Shown piece by piece: positions 27,729 through 36,664 of a DNA stretch of 64,000 nucleotides. The position numbers were made by a program, and so were the translations under genes. Positions within the stretch are counted from its first letter, which is position 1. Each line of letters begins with the position of its first letter. The notes beneath the pieces were generated by a model, which worked only from the letters and a program-made list of their open reading frames with translations, ran no database searches and was not told where the DNA came from. The DNA lies in assembly GCA_943788825.1 (NCBI GenBank), contig CALSRT010000002.1, positions 434,001 through 498,000 of the forward strand. Reading direction: 5' to 3'. The DNA is from UBA4582 sp002389265 (GTDB lineage: Bacteria > Pseudomonadota > Gammaproteobacteria > Pseudomonadales > Azotimanducaceae).

Positions 27729-29222
27729 TTACACATTGAAGGGGGTTACTCTGCCCTCGGTGCGGCAGGTTGACGTTGTGCGGCGTAACACATCGAAGTT
27801 CGGCGTTGGTTGCGCCAGTATAGATACGCTAGCGAAATACTGCTCCAGTGCCTTGGCTGCGCTCAGTAACCGCTGGTCTGAATACATGGCCCCGACCACT
27901 TGGATACCAAATGGCGTGCCCTGCTCGTCCAGGCCGCAAGGTAGTGCCACCACCGGGTGACCGACGACTGTCAATGACGAGGTCAGCGCTAGCCAGGCCA
28001 TGTAGTTTTCCACCGGCTTGGCATCAATCTGCTGTGGGTTCAGTTGCTGCCAAGGAAACGGTGGAATGCTGACCCCGGGGCAGAGCACCAGGTCATAGTC
28101 GTCAAAGATGCTGCGAAATGCTTGGAATAGTGCCATCTGTCGGCGTCGGGCGCTGGCAATAGCTGCCATGGGCGTTGTCAGAGCAGACCGATAGGTCGCC
28201 TGGATATTCGGATTGAAGCCTGCATCCCAGCTGCTGGCCTGATCAATATACTGGGTTACAAACAGGTCCTGGCGCACGTGCCAGTCCACGTCAGGTGCAT
28301 CCGTCAGGTCGATGTTATGCCAGTCACAGGTACCGAACTGAGGCGCAATCAGGTTCATCCTGTCCGTGAAAGTGCGCCGAATAGTCTCAGATACCAGCAC
28401 ACCACCCAGATCTGCCGTCACCGCCACTCGCAAGCCGCTGAGGTCGACATCATCAAGCTGCGCCAAGTGATTGGCGTCCAACGGAAAAGCCATGGGGTCC
28501 AGGCTGGCATTGGCGTCGCGCTGGGCGATCACAGACAGCAGTAGGGCGACATCACTCACTGACCTCGCCATGGGGCCCTGGACGCTATAATTAGTCTGGA
28601 GGGTCGAACGACCTTCATTGGGAACAACGCCGGGCGTGGCACGATAACCAACAACGCCGCAGTAGCAGGCTGGAATACGTAAGCTGCCACCATGATCAGA
28701 CCCTGTGGCCAGCGGCGCCATGTGGGTAGCGACGGCGACGGCCGAGCCGCCAGACGATCCGCCGCAGGTCAAATCAGGGTTGTAGGGATTGCCTGTTGCA
28801 CCGAACAAGCGGTTGACCGTATTGGCGCCGATGCTGGACTCGGGAATATTGGTCTTGCCGACAATGATGCCGCCCGCCTCACGAATACGCTGCACAATGC
28901 CTGCATCCGCTTCTGGAATGTTGTCCGCATAGGCCGCAGAGCCATAAGTTGTGCGGATACCGCGAGTAGCCTGGATATCCTTGATAGCGATCGGTAGACC
29001 GTGGAGTGGGCCCAACTCGTCGCCCCGGTTGGCGGCCTGCGTCGCCAACTGTGCTTGTTCTCGGGCCCGGTCATAGACGCGAGTAATCATGGCATTGACC
29101 ACGGGGTCGACTTGCTCGATCTGCGCGATACAGCTTTCCAGCAGCGCATCGGGCGTCAATTCGCCCTGCCTGATCATTCTAATCGCATCGGTGGCATTCA
29201 GCGCCGAGGGTCGCTCGCTCAT
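27729..29222 (-). CDS. Amidase-signature family amidase
   Basis: A 497-residue amidase-signature enzyme that hydrolyses an amide bond. The Ser-cisSer-Lys triad is visible: Lys81 in AIKDI, Ser156/157 in CGGSSGGSA and Ser180 in GSDHGGSLRIP. GLPIAIKDI and VGKTNIPESS are further signatures. The ATG at 29222 is favoured because AGGTAG precedes it; an earlier frame start at 29258 adds 12 residues. Operon with the GltS-like transporter. Confidence 0.93.
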   Translation of the reverse strand: MSERPSALNATDAIRMIRQGELTPDALLESCIAQIEQVDPVVNAMITRVYDRAREQAQLATQAANRGDELGPLHGLPIAIKDIQATRGIRTTYGSAAYADNIPEADAGIVQRIREAGGIIVGKTNIPESSIGANTVNRLFGATGNPYNPDLTCGGSSGGSAVAVATHMAPLATGSDHGGSLRIPACYCGVVGYRATPGVVPNEGRSTLQTNYSVQGPMARSVSDVALLLSVIAQRDANASLDPMAFPLDANHLAQLDDVDLSGLRVAVTADLGGVLVSETIRRTFTDRMNLIAPQFGTCDWHNIDLTDAPDVDWHVRQDLFVTQYIDQASSWDAGFNPNIQATYRSALTTPMAAIASARRRQMALFQAFRSIFDDYDLVLCPGVSIPPFPWQQLNPQQIDAKPVENYMAWLALTSSLTVVGHPVVALPCGLDEQGTPFGIQVVGAMYSDQRLLSAAKALEQYFASVSILAQPTPNFDVLRRTTSTCRTEGRVTPFNV

Positions 29223-29336
29223 ATCTACCTGTTTTACAGTGCTGTCAGCCTGCAACATACCACTGTGACGGCCCGTTGTGCCAATTGACTTCGTGGCCAG
29301 GCGTGACTAGTCTCGATCAATGTATCAACTACTTGA

Positions 29337-29388
29337 AATAGAACGGGTGAATAGAACGGATAAATAGAACGGATAAATAGAACGAGTG
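29337..29388 (+). repeat. 13-bp tandem repeat, four units, upstream of an SDR gene
   Basis: AATAGAACGGGTG (29337-29349), AATAGAACGGATA twice (29350-29362, 29363-29375) and AATAGAACGAGTG (29376-29388). The last unit ends 9 bp before the SDR start codon, so the array is part of its 5' leader. Confidence 0.93.
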
Positions 29389-29397
29389 ACTTAAATC

Positions 29398-30198
29398 ATG
29401 ACTGAGCCAACTGCACTGAGCATTGTCCTGACGGGTGGCGCCACCGGCATTGGTGCGGCAACGGTGGCGCGACTGGAGGCCCAAGGACACCAGGTAACTA
29501 TTCTCGATATAGTTCAGCCTGCAGTCTCGGTTAGCTATATTCAATGTGATCTCAGCGACCCTGCCGCAATTGATCGTGCCATCGCGCAACTGCCGGGTCA
29601 GATCGATAGGCTAATCAATGTTGCTGGCGTGTCGAATGCCGCGCCAGACGAAAAAATCTTGCAAGTGAATTTTCTCAGCCTCCGCTACCTGACAGAGCAG
29701 CTAGTGCCGCGGATCTCTGACGGCGGCTGTGTCGTCAATGTGGCATCCTCTGCGGGTTATGACTGGCGCAACCGTCAGACGCTCATCGACGGCCTGTTGG
29801 ATACACCTGACTTTGATGCTGGCATGCGGTGGCTACAAGCCAATCAGCCAGCGTGGCAAGCAAACCCGTACAAGTTTTCCAAACAGTGTGCCGCTGCCTA
29901 TACTTACAGGGCTGCAGGTCTTGGCAGCCAGCGGGGGGTGCGAGTCAATTGCGTCAACCCGGGCTCTACCGGCACCCAGCTAACTGCGGATTTCAAGCAA
30001 TTAGTCGGCGCGGAAAAGTATGACTGGGGAGTGCGGCAGATTGGCCGCGAGGGCGTGCCTGACGATATCGCAGAGGTGATTGAGTTTCTGGCAACAGGTA
30101 ATAATCGCTGGCTGAATGGGGTCGAGTTGATCGTTGATGGTGGCTATATCGCCGGTCTGACCGGTGGCTGGATCGACCTGCAACAATCACCCAAGTAA
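29398..30198 (+). CDS. Short-chain dehydrogenase (3-alpha-hydroxysteroid-dehydrogenase-like)
   Basis: A 266-residue NAD(P)-dependent SDR. TGGATGIG at 12-19 is the cofactor motif, with INVAGVSN, the ASSAGYDW serine region and YKFSK as the YxxxK active site. A shortened N-terminal half and the insert after NVASSAG resemble the bacterial 3-alpha-hydroxysteroid dehydrogenase/carbonyl reductase group. The ribosome-binding site is poor and may use GAG in the last upstream repeat unit. Confidence 0.88.
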   Translation: MTEPTALSIVLTGGATGIGAATVARLEAQGHQVTILDIVQPAVSVSYIQCDLSDPAAIDRAIAQLPGQIDRLINVAGVSNAAPDEKILQVNFLSLRYLTEQLVPRISDGGCVVNVASSAGYDWRNRQTLIDGLLDTPDFDAGMRWLQANQPAWQANPYKFSKQCAAAYTYRAAGLGSQRGVRVNCVNPGSTGTQLTADFKQLVGAEKYDWGVRQIGREGVPDDIAEVIEFLATGNNRWLNGVELIVDGGYIAGLTGGWIDLQQSPK

Positions 30199-30230
30199 TA
30201 GAATAAGAGACCAAGTGTGCGTCGATCCCT

Positions 30231-31004
30231 TTAATCGGGTTTTTGATACAACACGACGAACTGGCTGGTTTTTCCGCGAATCGAAGGGTTATACACATGG
30301 GCAGTAAGGGGGTCTTTCGAGTTTTTAAGAAGATCCGACTTGCGCACAACGCTGAGGCCACTGTCAGTCGCCATTTGGGTTGCCAAGCTTTCTTCGATAC
30401 GGTGAATAGTGCCGCCTGCTTCAAGCCCTGCGTCTTTGGCAGCAATGTGGTCAATGGCCAGGTACAAGCCGCCAGGTTTTAGAATACGATAAATTTCATT
30501 GAACGCGGTAGTCGGGTCACCGAGATTAACCCCCTCAGGTGCAAATCCCAGTTCATGAGGTCCCTGAATCCAAGTCACCATATCCATTGAGTTGTCTGCT
30601 GCATCCAGGGTATCAAAATTGGTCAGACTCACTCGAACATTAGCTAGCCGGTTATTGGCTGTGCGCAGGTCAATGCGATCGCCAACGAAGCTCATCAGGC
30701 CAGGTGCCTCGTGCAGCACAACGCTACCATCGATGCCAACTGCACGGCTGATAATCTCCGTAAAATAGCCTCCGCCCGCTTCCAGTTCAAAGATATCCAT
30801 GCCGGTCTGTAGACCGGCAAAGTCCAGAATTTCCGCGGGCTTGCGAGTTGCATCGGCAGCGGTGTCGGCTGCTGGGCGGTCTGGGTGAGCCAGCGCTGCG
30901 GCGACATCAGCGTCCGCGCCGAAAACAAGGCCGCTGCCTATAGCCAGGACTATCGTTAAACAGCCAGCGGCCCAGTCTCTAATTCTGCTTGTGGTTAAGT
31001 CCAT
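30231..31004 (-). CDS. Exported class I methyltransferase-like protein (COG4798 type)
   Basis: A 257-residue protein with an N-terminal signal peptide (WAAGCLTIVLAIGSGLVFG) followed by a SAM-methyltransferase fold. The glycine-rich motif is ELEAGGGYFTEI, and ILKPGGLYLAIDH is motif post-IV. The pattern matches COG4798 predicted methyltransferases, which often carry signal peptides. How an exported protein would obtain S-adenosylmethionine is unclear. The ATG at 31004 puts the hydrophobic core near the start; an in-frame start at 31040 adds 12 residues. Confidence 0.85.
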   Translation of the reverse strand: MDLTTSRIRDWAAGCLTIVLAIGSGLVFGADADVAAALAHPDRPAADTAADATRKPAEILDFAGLQTGMDIFELEAGGGYFTEIISRAVGIDGSVVLHEAPGLMSFVGDRIDLRTANNRLANVRVSLTNFDTLDAADNSMDMVTWIQGPHELGFAPEGVNLGDPTTAFNEIYRILKPGGLYLAIDHIAAKDAGLEAGGTIHRIEESLATQMATDSGLSVVRKSDLLKNSKDPLTAHVYNPSIRGKTSQFVVLYQKPD

Positions 31005-31189
31005 GTTCTTTGCCTTGCGTGAAGTAGGGTGCATAAGCACTAATCATAATCACTAATCAGCACCGGGGATAGTTTACCTATTTCTGTCTGCACCTGTACC
31101 GAAGTTTTGTCTTAACGGAGCTGTTTCGGAAGAGCTGCGGAGATCGAGTCGATGACGCTGCTATCTACCCGGTTCCATAGCACCGATCC

Positions 31190-31219
31190 TTGACTTATCG
31201 TTTAACGCTGAACTATTAT
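31190..31219 (+). promoter_or_regulatory. Sigma70-type promoter of the nitroreductase-MarR operon
   Basis: TTGACT (31190-31195) and TATTAT (31214-31219) are separated by 18 bp. The promoter ends 30 bp before the start codon and is bracketed by palindromic operator-like sites. Confidence 0.65.
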
Positions 31220-31235
31220 GGTTTAACGTTAAACC
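31200..31235. promoter_or_regulatory. Paired MarR-type operator over the promoter
   Basis: GGTTTAACGTTAAACC at 31220-31235 is a perfect 16-bp palindrome directly after the -10 box. A degenerate copy, GTTTAACGCTGAAC, lies at 31200-31213 inside the -35/-10 spacer. The sites are about two helical turns apart. Their placement fits repression by the MarR protein encoded downstream; that link is inference. Confidence 0.6.
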
Positions 31236-31248
31236 AAAAGGAAAACAG

Positions 31249-32409
31249 ATGGCGTTGACAAGGCGGGGCTTTATTAAGGTGGTAGGTGCAGGAAGTGTCA
31301 TTGTTGGCGCATCAGCTTATGGTTTTGCAACAACCAGGACGCCGCAGGTAGCATTGGCCCCGTGGGGACTTGCTGGCAGCAAAGCCTATACAGACCCGCG
31401 TATGCGGGCACTTTCTTACGCAATCCTTGCGCCCAATCCGCATAATCGCCAGCCATGGAAGGTGGATCTAAGCGCGCCAGGCGAGGCGACGTTGTATTGT
31501 GACCTCGAACGGTTGTTGCCCGAAACTGATCCACCCAATCGTCAGATCACCATAGGGCTGGGGTGCTTTCTGGAGCTGTTGCGGATGGCCGCCGCTGAAG
31601 AGGGCATACTGGCGAAAGTGACACCTTTCCCGCAAGGTGCAGGGGAAGACTTTCTTGATGCCCGCCCGGTTGCGCGCATTCAGTTCTTAACCGGTGAAGC
31701 GACGCCTGACCCGCTCTTCAAGCAGGTGATGCAGCGGCGTTCTTTGAAAGAACCGTTTGATACTGAACGCCCGGTCACAACATCGGTGCTCGAAGAACTT
31801 GCGATGGTTGTCGACGACACTGTACAGGTGGCCGCGACGAACGATCCCCAGCGGATCAAAGATTTGCGTGATCTCAGCTGGCGCGCGCACTACATCGAGA
31901 CCATGACGCCACGTACCATGCAAGAAAGCATTGATTTGATGCGCATTGGCAAACGTGAAATCAATGCAAATCCAGACGGTATCGATCTTGGTGGCGCTTT
32001 CCTTGAGGGTTTGTCGCTCCTCGGCCAACTGGATCGCCAGCAACTCGCTGATCAAAAATCTGCGGCCTTCCAACAGGGTATCGATATGTACAGGGCGATG
32101 ATGTTCAGTGGTATGGGATATATCTGGCTCGGTACGGAAACCAACTCGCGGGCTGACCAGTTGCGCTCCGGTGCCAATTGGCTGCGGGTTAACCTTAAAG
32201 CGACAGCATTAGGATTAGGCCTTCATCCTATCAGTCAGGCGCTGCAGGAGTACCCGGAGATGTCGGAAACTTTTGCCGAGATTCATTCGAAACTGGGCGT
32301 TTCACTGACCGACAGCAACGGGCCCCGGGTGCAGATGTTCGGACGCCTCGGCTACGGTCCAGCGTTAGCCGAAACGCCGAGGTGGAAGATCGAGACCAGA
32401 CTGCTATGA
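31249..32409 (+). CDS. Tat-exported nitroreductase-fold protein
   Basis: A 386-residue protein starting with a twin-arginine signal, TRRGFIKVVGAGSVIVGASA (residues 4-23), so it should be exported folded with its flavin. The mature part has the nitroreductase pattern of long Acg-like members: ILAPNPHNRQPWKV near 58-71 and QRRSLKEPFD in the middle. The AAAGG ribosome-binding site at 31237-31241 precedes the ATG. It is the first gene of a two-gene unit with a MarR regulator. It may reduce a nitro or quinone compound in the periplasm. Confidence 0.88.
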   Translation: MALTRRGFIKVVGAGSVIVGASAYGFATTRTPQVALAPWGLAGSKAYTDPRMRALSYAILAPNPHNRQPWKVDLSAPGEATLYCDLERLLPETDPPNRQITIGLGCFLELLRMAAAEEGILAKVTPFPQGAGEDFLDARPVARIQFLTGEATPDPLFKQVMQRRSLKEPFDTERPVTTSVLEELAMVVDDTVQVAATNDPQRIKDLRDLSWRAHYIETMTPRTMQESIDLMRIGKREINANPDGIDLGGAFLEGLSLLGQLDRQQLADQKSAAFQQGIDMYRAMMFSGMGYIWLGTETNSRADQLRSGANWLRVNLKATALGLGLHPISQALQEYPEMSETFAEIHSKLGVSLTDSNGPRVQMFGRLGYGPALAETPRWKIETRLL

Positions 32410-32448
32410 TTTCATGTCTAACCGTTATTGAAGAGTAAATCAGCAGCA

Positions 32449-32898
32449 ATGACCAAGCATCAGGAAGAGTCAGTGCTCTCGGGATTTTTCACCGAGATAG
32501 GCATCATTTCACAACTCTCGTTCAAGGCCTTTGAGCAAGTGTTGCCCCGAGGTTTGACGGTTTCTCAGTTCTCGGTGCTGAATAATCTCTCGCGGCTTGG
32601 TGACGGCAAAAGTCCTTCAGTACTCGCCAATGCGTTTCAGGTGACCAAAGGCGCCATGACTAATACTCTGGCAAAGCTTGAAGCCAGTGGTCTTGTGGAG
32701 GTCCGTGCCGATGCAACAGATAGACGAGGCAAGCAGGTCTTTTTGACGCCAGCTGGCATACAGGCAAGAACTCTGGCGCTGAAATCTCAGGCACGTCTTC
32801 TTGAAGAGTTGATGGGACCCTTCAAAACGACAGACTTTGCCAAGGCAACTCCCTTCCTCGCCAAGTTGCGAGCACATCTTGATGCGGCTCGAGATTGA
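32449..32898 (+). CDS. MarR family transcriptional regulator
   Basis: A 149-residue winged-helix regulator. FSVLNNLSRLGDG, FQVTKGAMTNTLAKLEASGLV (recognition helix) and ATDRRGKQVFLTPAG (wing) are MarR signatures. MarR dimers bind palindromes and release them on ligand binding. The palindrome at 31220-31235 is the obvious target. The ATG at 32449 gives a normal N-terminus; a TTG at 32428 would add seven residues. Confidence 0.92.
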   Translation: MTKHQEESVLSGFFTEIGIISQLSFKAFEQVLPRGLTVSQFSVLNNLSRLGDGKSPSVLANAFQVTKGAMTNTLAKLEASGLVEVRADATDRRGKQVFLTPAGIQARTLALKSQARLLEELMGPFKTTDFAKATPFLAKLRAHLDAARD

Positions 32899-32935
32899 GT
32901 GATGTGCACATGACCACCACAGCGTTGGTAGATAG

Positions 32936-34369
32936 CTAATCTGCATCGTCAGGCAAGCTGGCGTTGCGGGCCGCGAGGGTGTCTATGTTGAGGTTGTGTA
33001 CGTCGCGATTAATCTTGTAGGTTGAAACGCACCACAAGCCGATCAGGAATAATGTGCAGTACAGCGGCAGAAATAATCCAGCCAGGTTCATTCTAATGTC
33101 ATCGGTGACCTGGTCGAGGCTGGTGACGCCGTCAAGCCCCACCAATGACACAATGGTGCCCGCGCCGATGATGCCGCCAGCAGATATGGCCTTGCCAGCA
33201 AAGCCTCGGGCTGCATAAAACAAGCCTTCCGATCTTCGTGCTGTGGAGACTTCGCTATCCTCCACCACATCGGCCATCATTGAATCGAGTAATACCCCAC
33301 CGATGATGCTGCAAATGACCTCGGCGACAATAAACGCGCTATAAATACTCAGACTCAGCCAGCTGCCCAGGCCCGGCCAATAGCCAGACAGCAGCAAGAT
33401 GTAAGGTATGGGATAGAGGCTGATATTGATCAAAATAGCGCCGATAGCAGCGTTCTTTTTGCCGTAGCGGCCGCCAAAATAGGGCGCGGCCCAATAGGCA
33501 ATAGCGGGTGAGAGCATGACGCCGATTCCGGTAACGGCAATCTGCTGACCGGAGAAGCCGAAGAAGTAGGTCGTGTTATACAAATATAAAGCTGTGCCCA
33601 AGCCGCCGGCGATGCCGACGATGAGTCCGTAGAAGAACAGGGCGGCAAAGTTGCGGTTCTTCACTGACTGAAAGATTTGGCGAATTTCTCGGCCGATCTC
33701 CCTAAACTTGAAGCGCTCGGCGGGCTTTGGCAACGCCGCCATGACTTTCTGAGTGCCGAGTGCGGATAAGATAATGACCAGCGCGATGATGCAGGCGCCC
33801 ACAGTGGCGTAAATAGTGTAGCCGGTTTGGACAGCGACCCCGTAAACTCCAACCCAGAACATAAAGTTCAGGGTGTGCAGCCCATTTCCCCCATACCAGC
33901 CAAAGGCATAGCGTAACGCCAGCCACTTATTACGATGATCATAATCTTTTTCGAGATCGGGCAGCATGGCCGTAGACGGCACTTCGAATAGCGTTGTGCC
34001 GGTTCTGATGATCATGGCCAGTACCAGAATGTACCAGAAAGCGTTGTTGTCGGTAATTTCAATCACCGGATTAAATAGGGCATAGAAGGAAAATGGCAGG
34101 ATCAATAGCGCCGCATACATAAACGGATGACGTCGGCCGAGGCGAGAATGGGTTTTGTCTGACCAATGACCGAGTAGCAGGTCAGAGATGGCATCCCAGA
34201 CCATCGCGATGGCCAGGGCGATAGAAGCCAAGTAGCCGGGTACGCCAAGTACCTGGTTGGCATAGATCAGCAGCAAATAACTGAAGGCGTTGTTCTTGAT
34301 GCCATAGGCTGCAGAGGCTGAGCCGTAAAACCAGAATATCGCGCGCTTTTCTAAAGGTTTTGTAGTGAT
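32936..34369 (-). CDS. GPH-family sugar/cation symporter, start codon appears to be ATC
   Basis: A membrane transporter of the glycoside-pentoside-hexuronide:cation symporter family (MFS fold, about 12 helices). DLLLGHWSDKTHSRLGRRHP is the loop 2-3 motif. The first conventional start is a TTG at 34276, but the frame continues upstream with family-like TTKPLEKRAIFWFYGSASA then AYGIKNNAFSYLLL. The natural N-terminus falls at an ATC codon (34367-34369), preceded by AAGAGG eight bases upstream. No ATG, GTG or TTG exists between the upstream stop and 34276. Either ATC is used weakly, the start codon is mutated, or the base is wrong. Full length would be 477 residues. Confidence 0.82.
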   Translation of the reverse strand: MTTKPLEKRAIFWFYGSASAAYGIKNNAFSYLLLIYANQVLGVPGYLASIALAIAMVWDAISDLLLGHWSDKTHSRLGRRHPFMYAALLILPFSFYALFNPVIEITDNNAFWYILVLAMIIRTGTTLFEVPSTAMLPDLEKDYDHRNKWLALRYAFGWYGGNGLHTLNFMFWVGVYGVAVQTGYTIYATVGACIIALVIILSALGTQKVMAALPKPAERFKFREIGREIRQIFQSVKNRNFAALFFYGLIVGIAGGLGTALYLYNTTYFFGFSGQQIAVTGIGVMLSPAIAYWAAPYFGGRYGKKNAAIGAILINISLYPIPYILLLSGYWPGLGSWLSLSIYSAFIVAEVICSIIGGVLLDSMMADVVEDSEVSTARRSEGLFYAARGFAGKAISAGGIIGAGTIVSLVGLDGVTSLDQVTDDIRMNLAGLFLPLYCTLFLIGLWCVSTYKINRDVHNLNIDTLAARNASLPDDAD

Positions 34370-34486
34370 AGCAGTTGCCTCTTGTATGGCGGCTTAGCCG
34401 GCTCGAGTGATACGTGCTGATGCAGGTCAATTATCTAAGGCAATAATATACACGGTTGCCGAGATAACGAGAAATGCCCCAGGTAG

Positions 34487-34546
34487 GGCCCCAGACTGGG
34501 CCTCAGACCGGGCCTCAGACAGGGCCTCAGACTGGGCCTCAGACAA
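34487..34546 (+). repeat. 12-bp tandem repeat, five units
   Basis: Units of GGCCTCAGACTG or one- to two-base variants at 34487, 34499, 34511, 34523 and 34535, with no spacers. The array lies between the GPH transporter and the isopropylmalate-dehydrogenase-family gene. Confidence 0.93.
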
Positions 34547-34602
34547 TGCCAGAGCTAAGCTGGGTCAGTATACTGTGAGCTCTAACATTGCCGCGGCCCC
34601 TG

Positions 34603-35658
34603 CTACAGTAGAGCTGATACCGCCGCGCAAAACTCCGTTGTTGTGCCTGTGCCCCCTTGATCTGGCGTTAGCACATCACCTTGCTGATAGACCTGTTCTA
34701 CGGCTCGTCTGATTCCCTGCGCGGCTTCTGGAAATTCTAGGTAATCAAGCATCATCGCCGCTGACAATAACGTGGCGGTTGGGTTAATAATATTTTTGCC
34801 GGCGATATCGGGCGCAGATCCGTGGGCTGACTCAAAATAGGCGTAGTCATCACCATAGCAACCCGATGGTGCCAGGCCAAGACCGCCGATCAGGCCGGCT
34901 GCGCCGTCTGACATGATGTCGCCGTAAAGATTCGGCATGACCACCACGCCGAGATCTTCAGGATGAGTGATCATGCGGCACAAAAAGTCGTCGATAATAA
35001 AGGTGTTGTACTCAATATCCGGATAAGACAGTGCTATCTCGTTAGCGATGTCGCGAAAATAGCCGTCAGACACATGAAGCATATTGTACTTGCAGGTGAC
35101 GGTAACTTTTTTCTTGTCACGCTTCCTGGCGAGTTCAAACGCATAGCGCACCACCCGGCGAGTACCCCGTTCGGTAATCGCTTTAATAGCAAATTTGCCA
35201 GGTGCCATGCTCGACAATGAGGCCCTGGCATTTCTCGAGGTCAGGTTCAGACCGGCGAGCTCCTCAAGGTCGCCTTCGATACCCAGGTACATATCTTCGA
35301 GATTTTCTCGAATAATTACGAAATCACAGTTCTCCGGGTGTGCCAGCGGGCTGTTATAGCCCGGTAACCATTGGCACGGCCGAACATTGGCGTAGGTTTG
35401 CTTGCCCCAGCGCAGATAAAACAGGGCTGCTGTGCTGGCACCACTGGTGGAGCCGAAGAAGGTCGCATCGGAGGCGTCGATGGCATCTCGGGTGACGTCG
35501 GGGAAAAAATTGCCGGTCTGCTCCATGGCTTCCTGGCCAATCAGCGGTTTGATGAACTCAATGGGCAGTTGGAGCGATTCGAGAATTGCCAGCGAAGGCA
35601 GCATGACCTCCGGAGAGGCGTCGTCACCATCAATCACAATTACACGTTTGGAAGTCAT
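34603..35658 (-). CDS. Isocitrate/isopropylmalate dehydrogenase family protein
   Basis: A 351-residue beta-decarboxylating dehydrogenase (isopropylmalate, isocitrate, tartrate and malate branch). Signatures are LRWGKQTYANVRP at 82-94, RENLEDMYLGIEG at 117-129, the metal segment YGDIMSDGAAGLIGG and HGSAPDIAGK. The RENLEDMY variant differs from the usual RENTEG of isocitrate dehydrogenases, so substrate is open. The genome already has an NADP isocitrate dehydrogenase at 4224. The gene is divergent from the TauD-Rieske-glycerate kinase operon. A tartrate-type dehydrogenase would yield glycerate for that kinase, but this is speculation. Confidence 0.85.
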   Translation of the reverse strand: MTSKRVIVIDGDDASPEVMLPSLAILESLQLPIEFIKPLIGQEAMEQTGNFFPDVTRDAIDASDATFFGSTSGASTAALFYLRWGKQTYANVRPCQWLPGYNSPLAHPENCDFVIIRENLEDMYLGIEGDLEELAGLNLTSRNARASLSSMAPGKFAIKAITERGTRRVVRYAFELARKRDKKKVTVTCKYNMLHVSDGYFRDIANEIALSYPDIEYNTFIIDDFLCRMITHPEDLGVVVMPNLYGDIMSDGAAGLIGGLGLAPSGCYGDDYAYFESAHGSAPDIAGKNIINPTATLLSAAMMLDYLEFPEAAQGIRRAVEQVYQQGDVLTPDQGGTGTTTEFCAAVSALL

Positions 35659-35767
35659 TTGGTCACCTCGTTGGTATACCGCTGTATGCTATAAACCCTA
35701 AGGATAACAGTGGTATTGATACATGCCCAGTGACAGACGTAGTATAGGCGACGCAGGAGGGAGTCTC

Positions 35768-36643
35768 ATGAGCGAACAGCACATCAACATCGATACTAAC
35801 TTAGGCCCCGTAGGTGCGGTAGTCACCGGGATTGATCTGGCATTGCCGCTGAGCGACGGGGTGCTCAACGAGATCAAAAATGCCTGGTATCAGCACCATG
35901 TATTGTTCTTTCCTGACCAAGACTTGACGCCGACCCAACAGGCGGATTTTGGCGCGAGATTTGGCGAGCTTGATATCTATCCGTTTATGAAGGCGGTGGA
36001 TTCCCACAAGAATGTGATCCCCATCATCAAAGAAAAGGATGCCAAGATGAATTTTGGCGGAGCTTGGCATACGGATTCCTCGTATCTGCAGAAGCCGCCG
36101 ATGGCGACCCTGTTGTATGCGGTCGAAGTGCCTGACGAGGGTGGTGACACCTTGTTTGCTGATGCATCAGCTGCCTATGATGATCTGTCGCCTACCTTGC
36201 AGCGCATGTTAGAGAGCCATGCCGGCGTGTTTTCGCCGAAGGTAGTTCATGGTCAGGGCGGTGCTTATGCCGATCTGGCGGCAAAGTCTTCTGATCTGGG
36301 TGGCGCTTATGGTGGCGCAGACTCGGGTCGTAGCGATTTTGCCGAAAGTGAAGTGGAGCACCCGCTGATTCGGGTCCATCCGAATACTGGGCGCAAGAGT
36401 ATTTATTGCAGCCGACCCCACACGCACCGCATCAAGGGCATGACGCGAGAAGAGAGCCTGCCCATTTTCGACTTTCTGCAGGCTCATCTGACTCAGGATA
36501 AGTACGTCACGCGATTTAAATGGCGTAAGGGCACCCTGGCCATGTGGGACAACCGTTGTCTGTTTCACAACGCCTTGAATGATTATCAGGGGCAGCGCCG
36601 GCATATGCTGCGTGTGATTGTTCAAGGCGAGCAGCCCTATTAA
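35768..36643 (+). CDS. TauD/TfdA family 2-oxoglutarate dioxygenase
   Basis: A 291-residue Fe(II)/2-oxoglutarate dioxygenase of the TauD/TfdA family. The iron triad is His101 and Asp103 in WHTDSSY and His267 in CLFHNALND; arginines in RRHMLRV follow. The ATG at 35768 has AGGAGGG upstream. Family members oxidise taurine, carnitine-pathway acids or aryloxyacids. It is the first gene of a three-gene run with a Rieske oxygenase 21 bp downstream. Confidence 0.93.
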   Translation: MSEQHINIDTNLGPVGAVVTGIDLALPLSDGVLNEIKNAWYQHHVLFFPDQDLTPTQQADFGARFGELDIYPFMKAVDSHKNVIPIIKEKDAKMNFGGAWHTDSSYLQKPPMATLLYAVEVPDEGGDTLFADASAAYDDLSPTLQRMLESHAGVFSPKVVHGQGGAYADLAAKSSDLGGAYGGADSGRSDFAESEVEHPLIRVHPNTGRKSIYCSRPHTHRIKGMTREESLPIFDFLQAHLTQDKYVTRFKWRKGTLAMWDNRCLFHNALNDYQGQRRHMLRVIVQGEQPY

Positions 36644-36664
36644 CGCTGTGTGCCAGGGAGGTCT

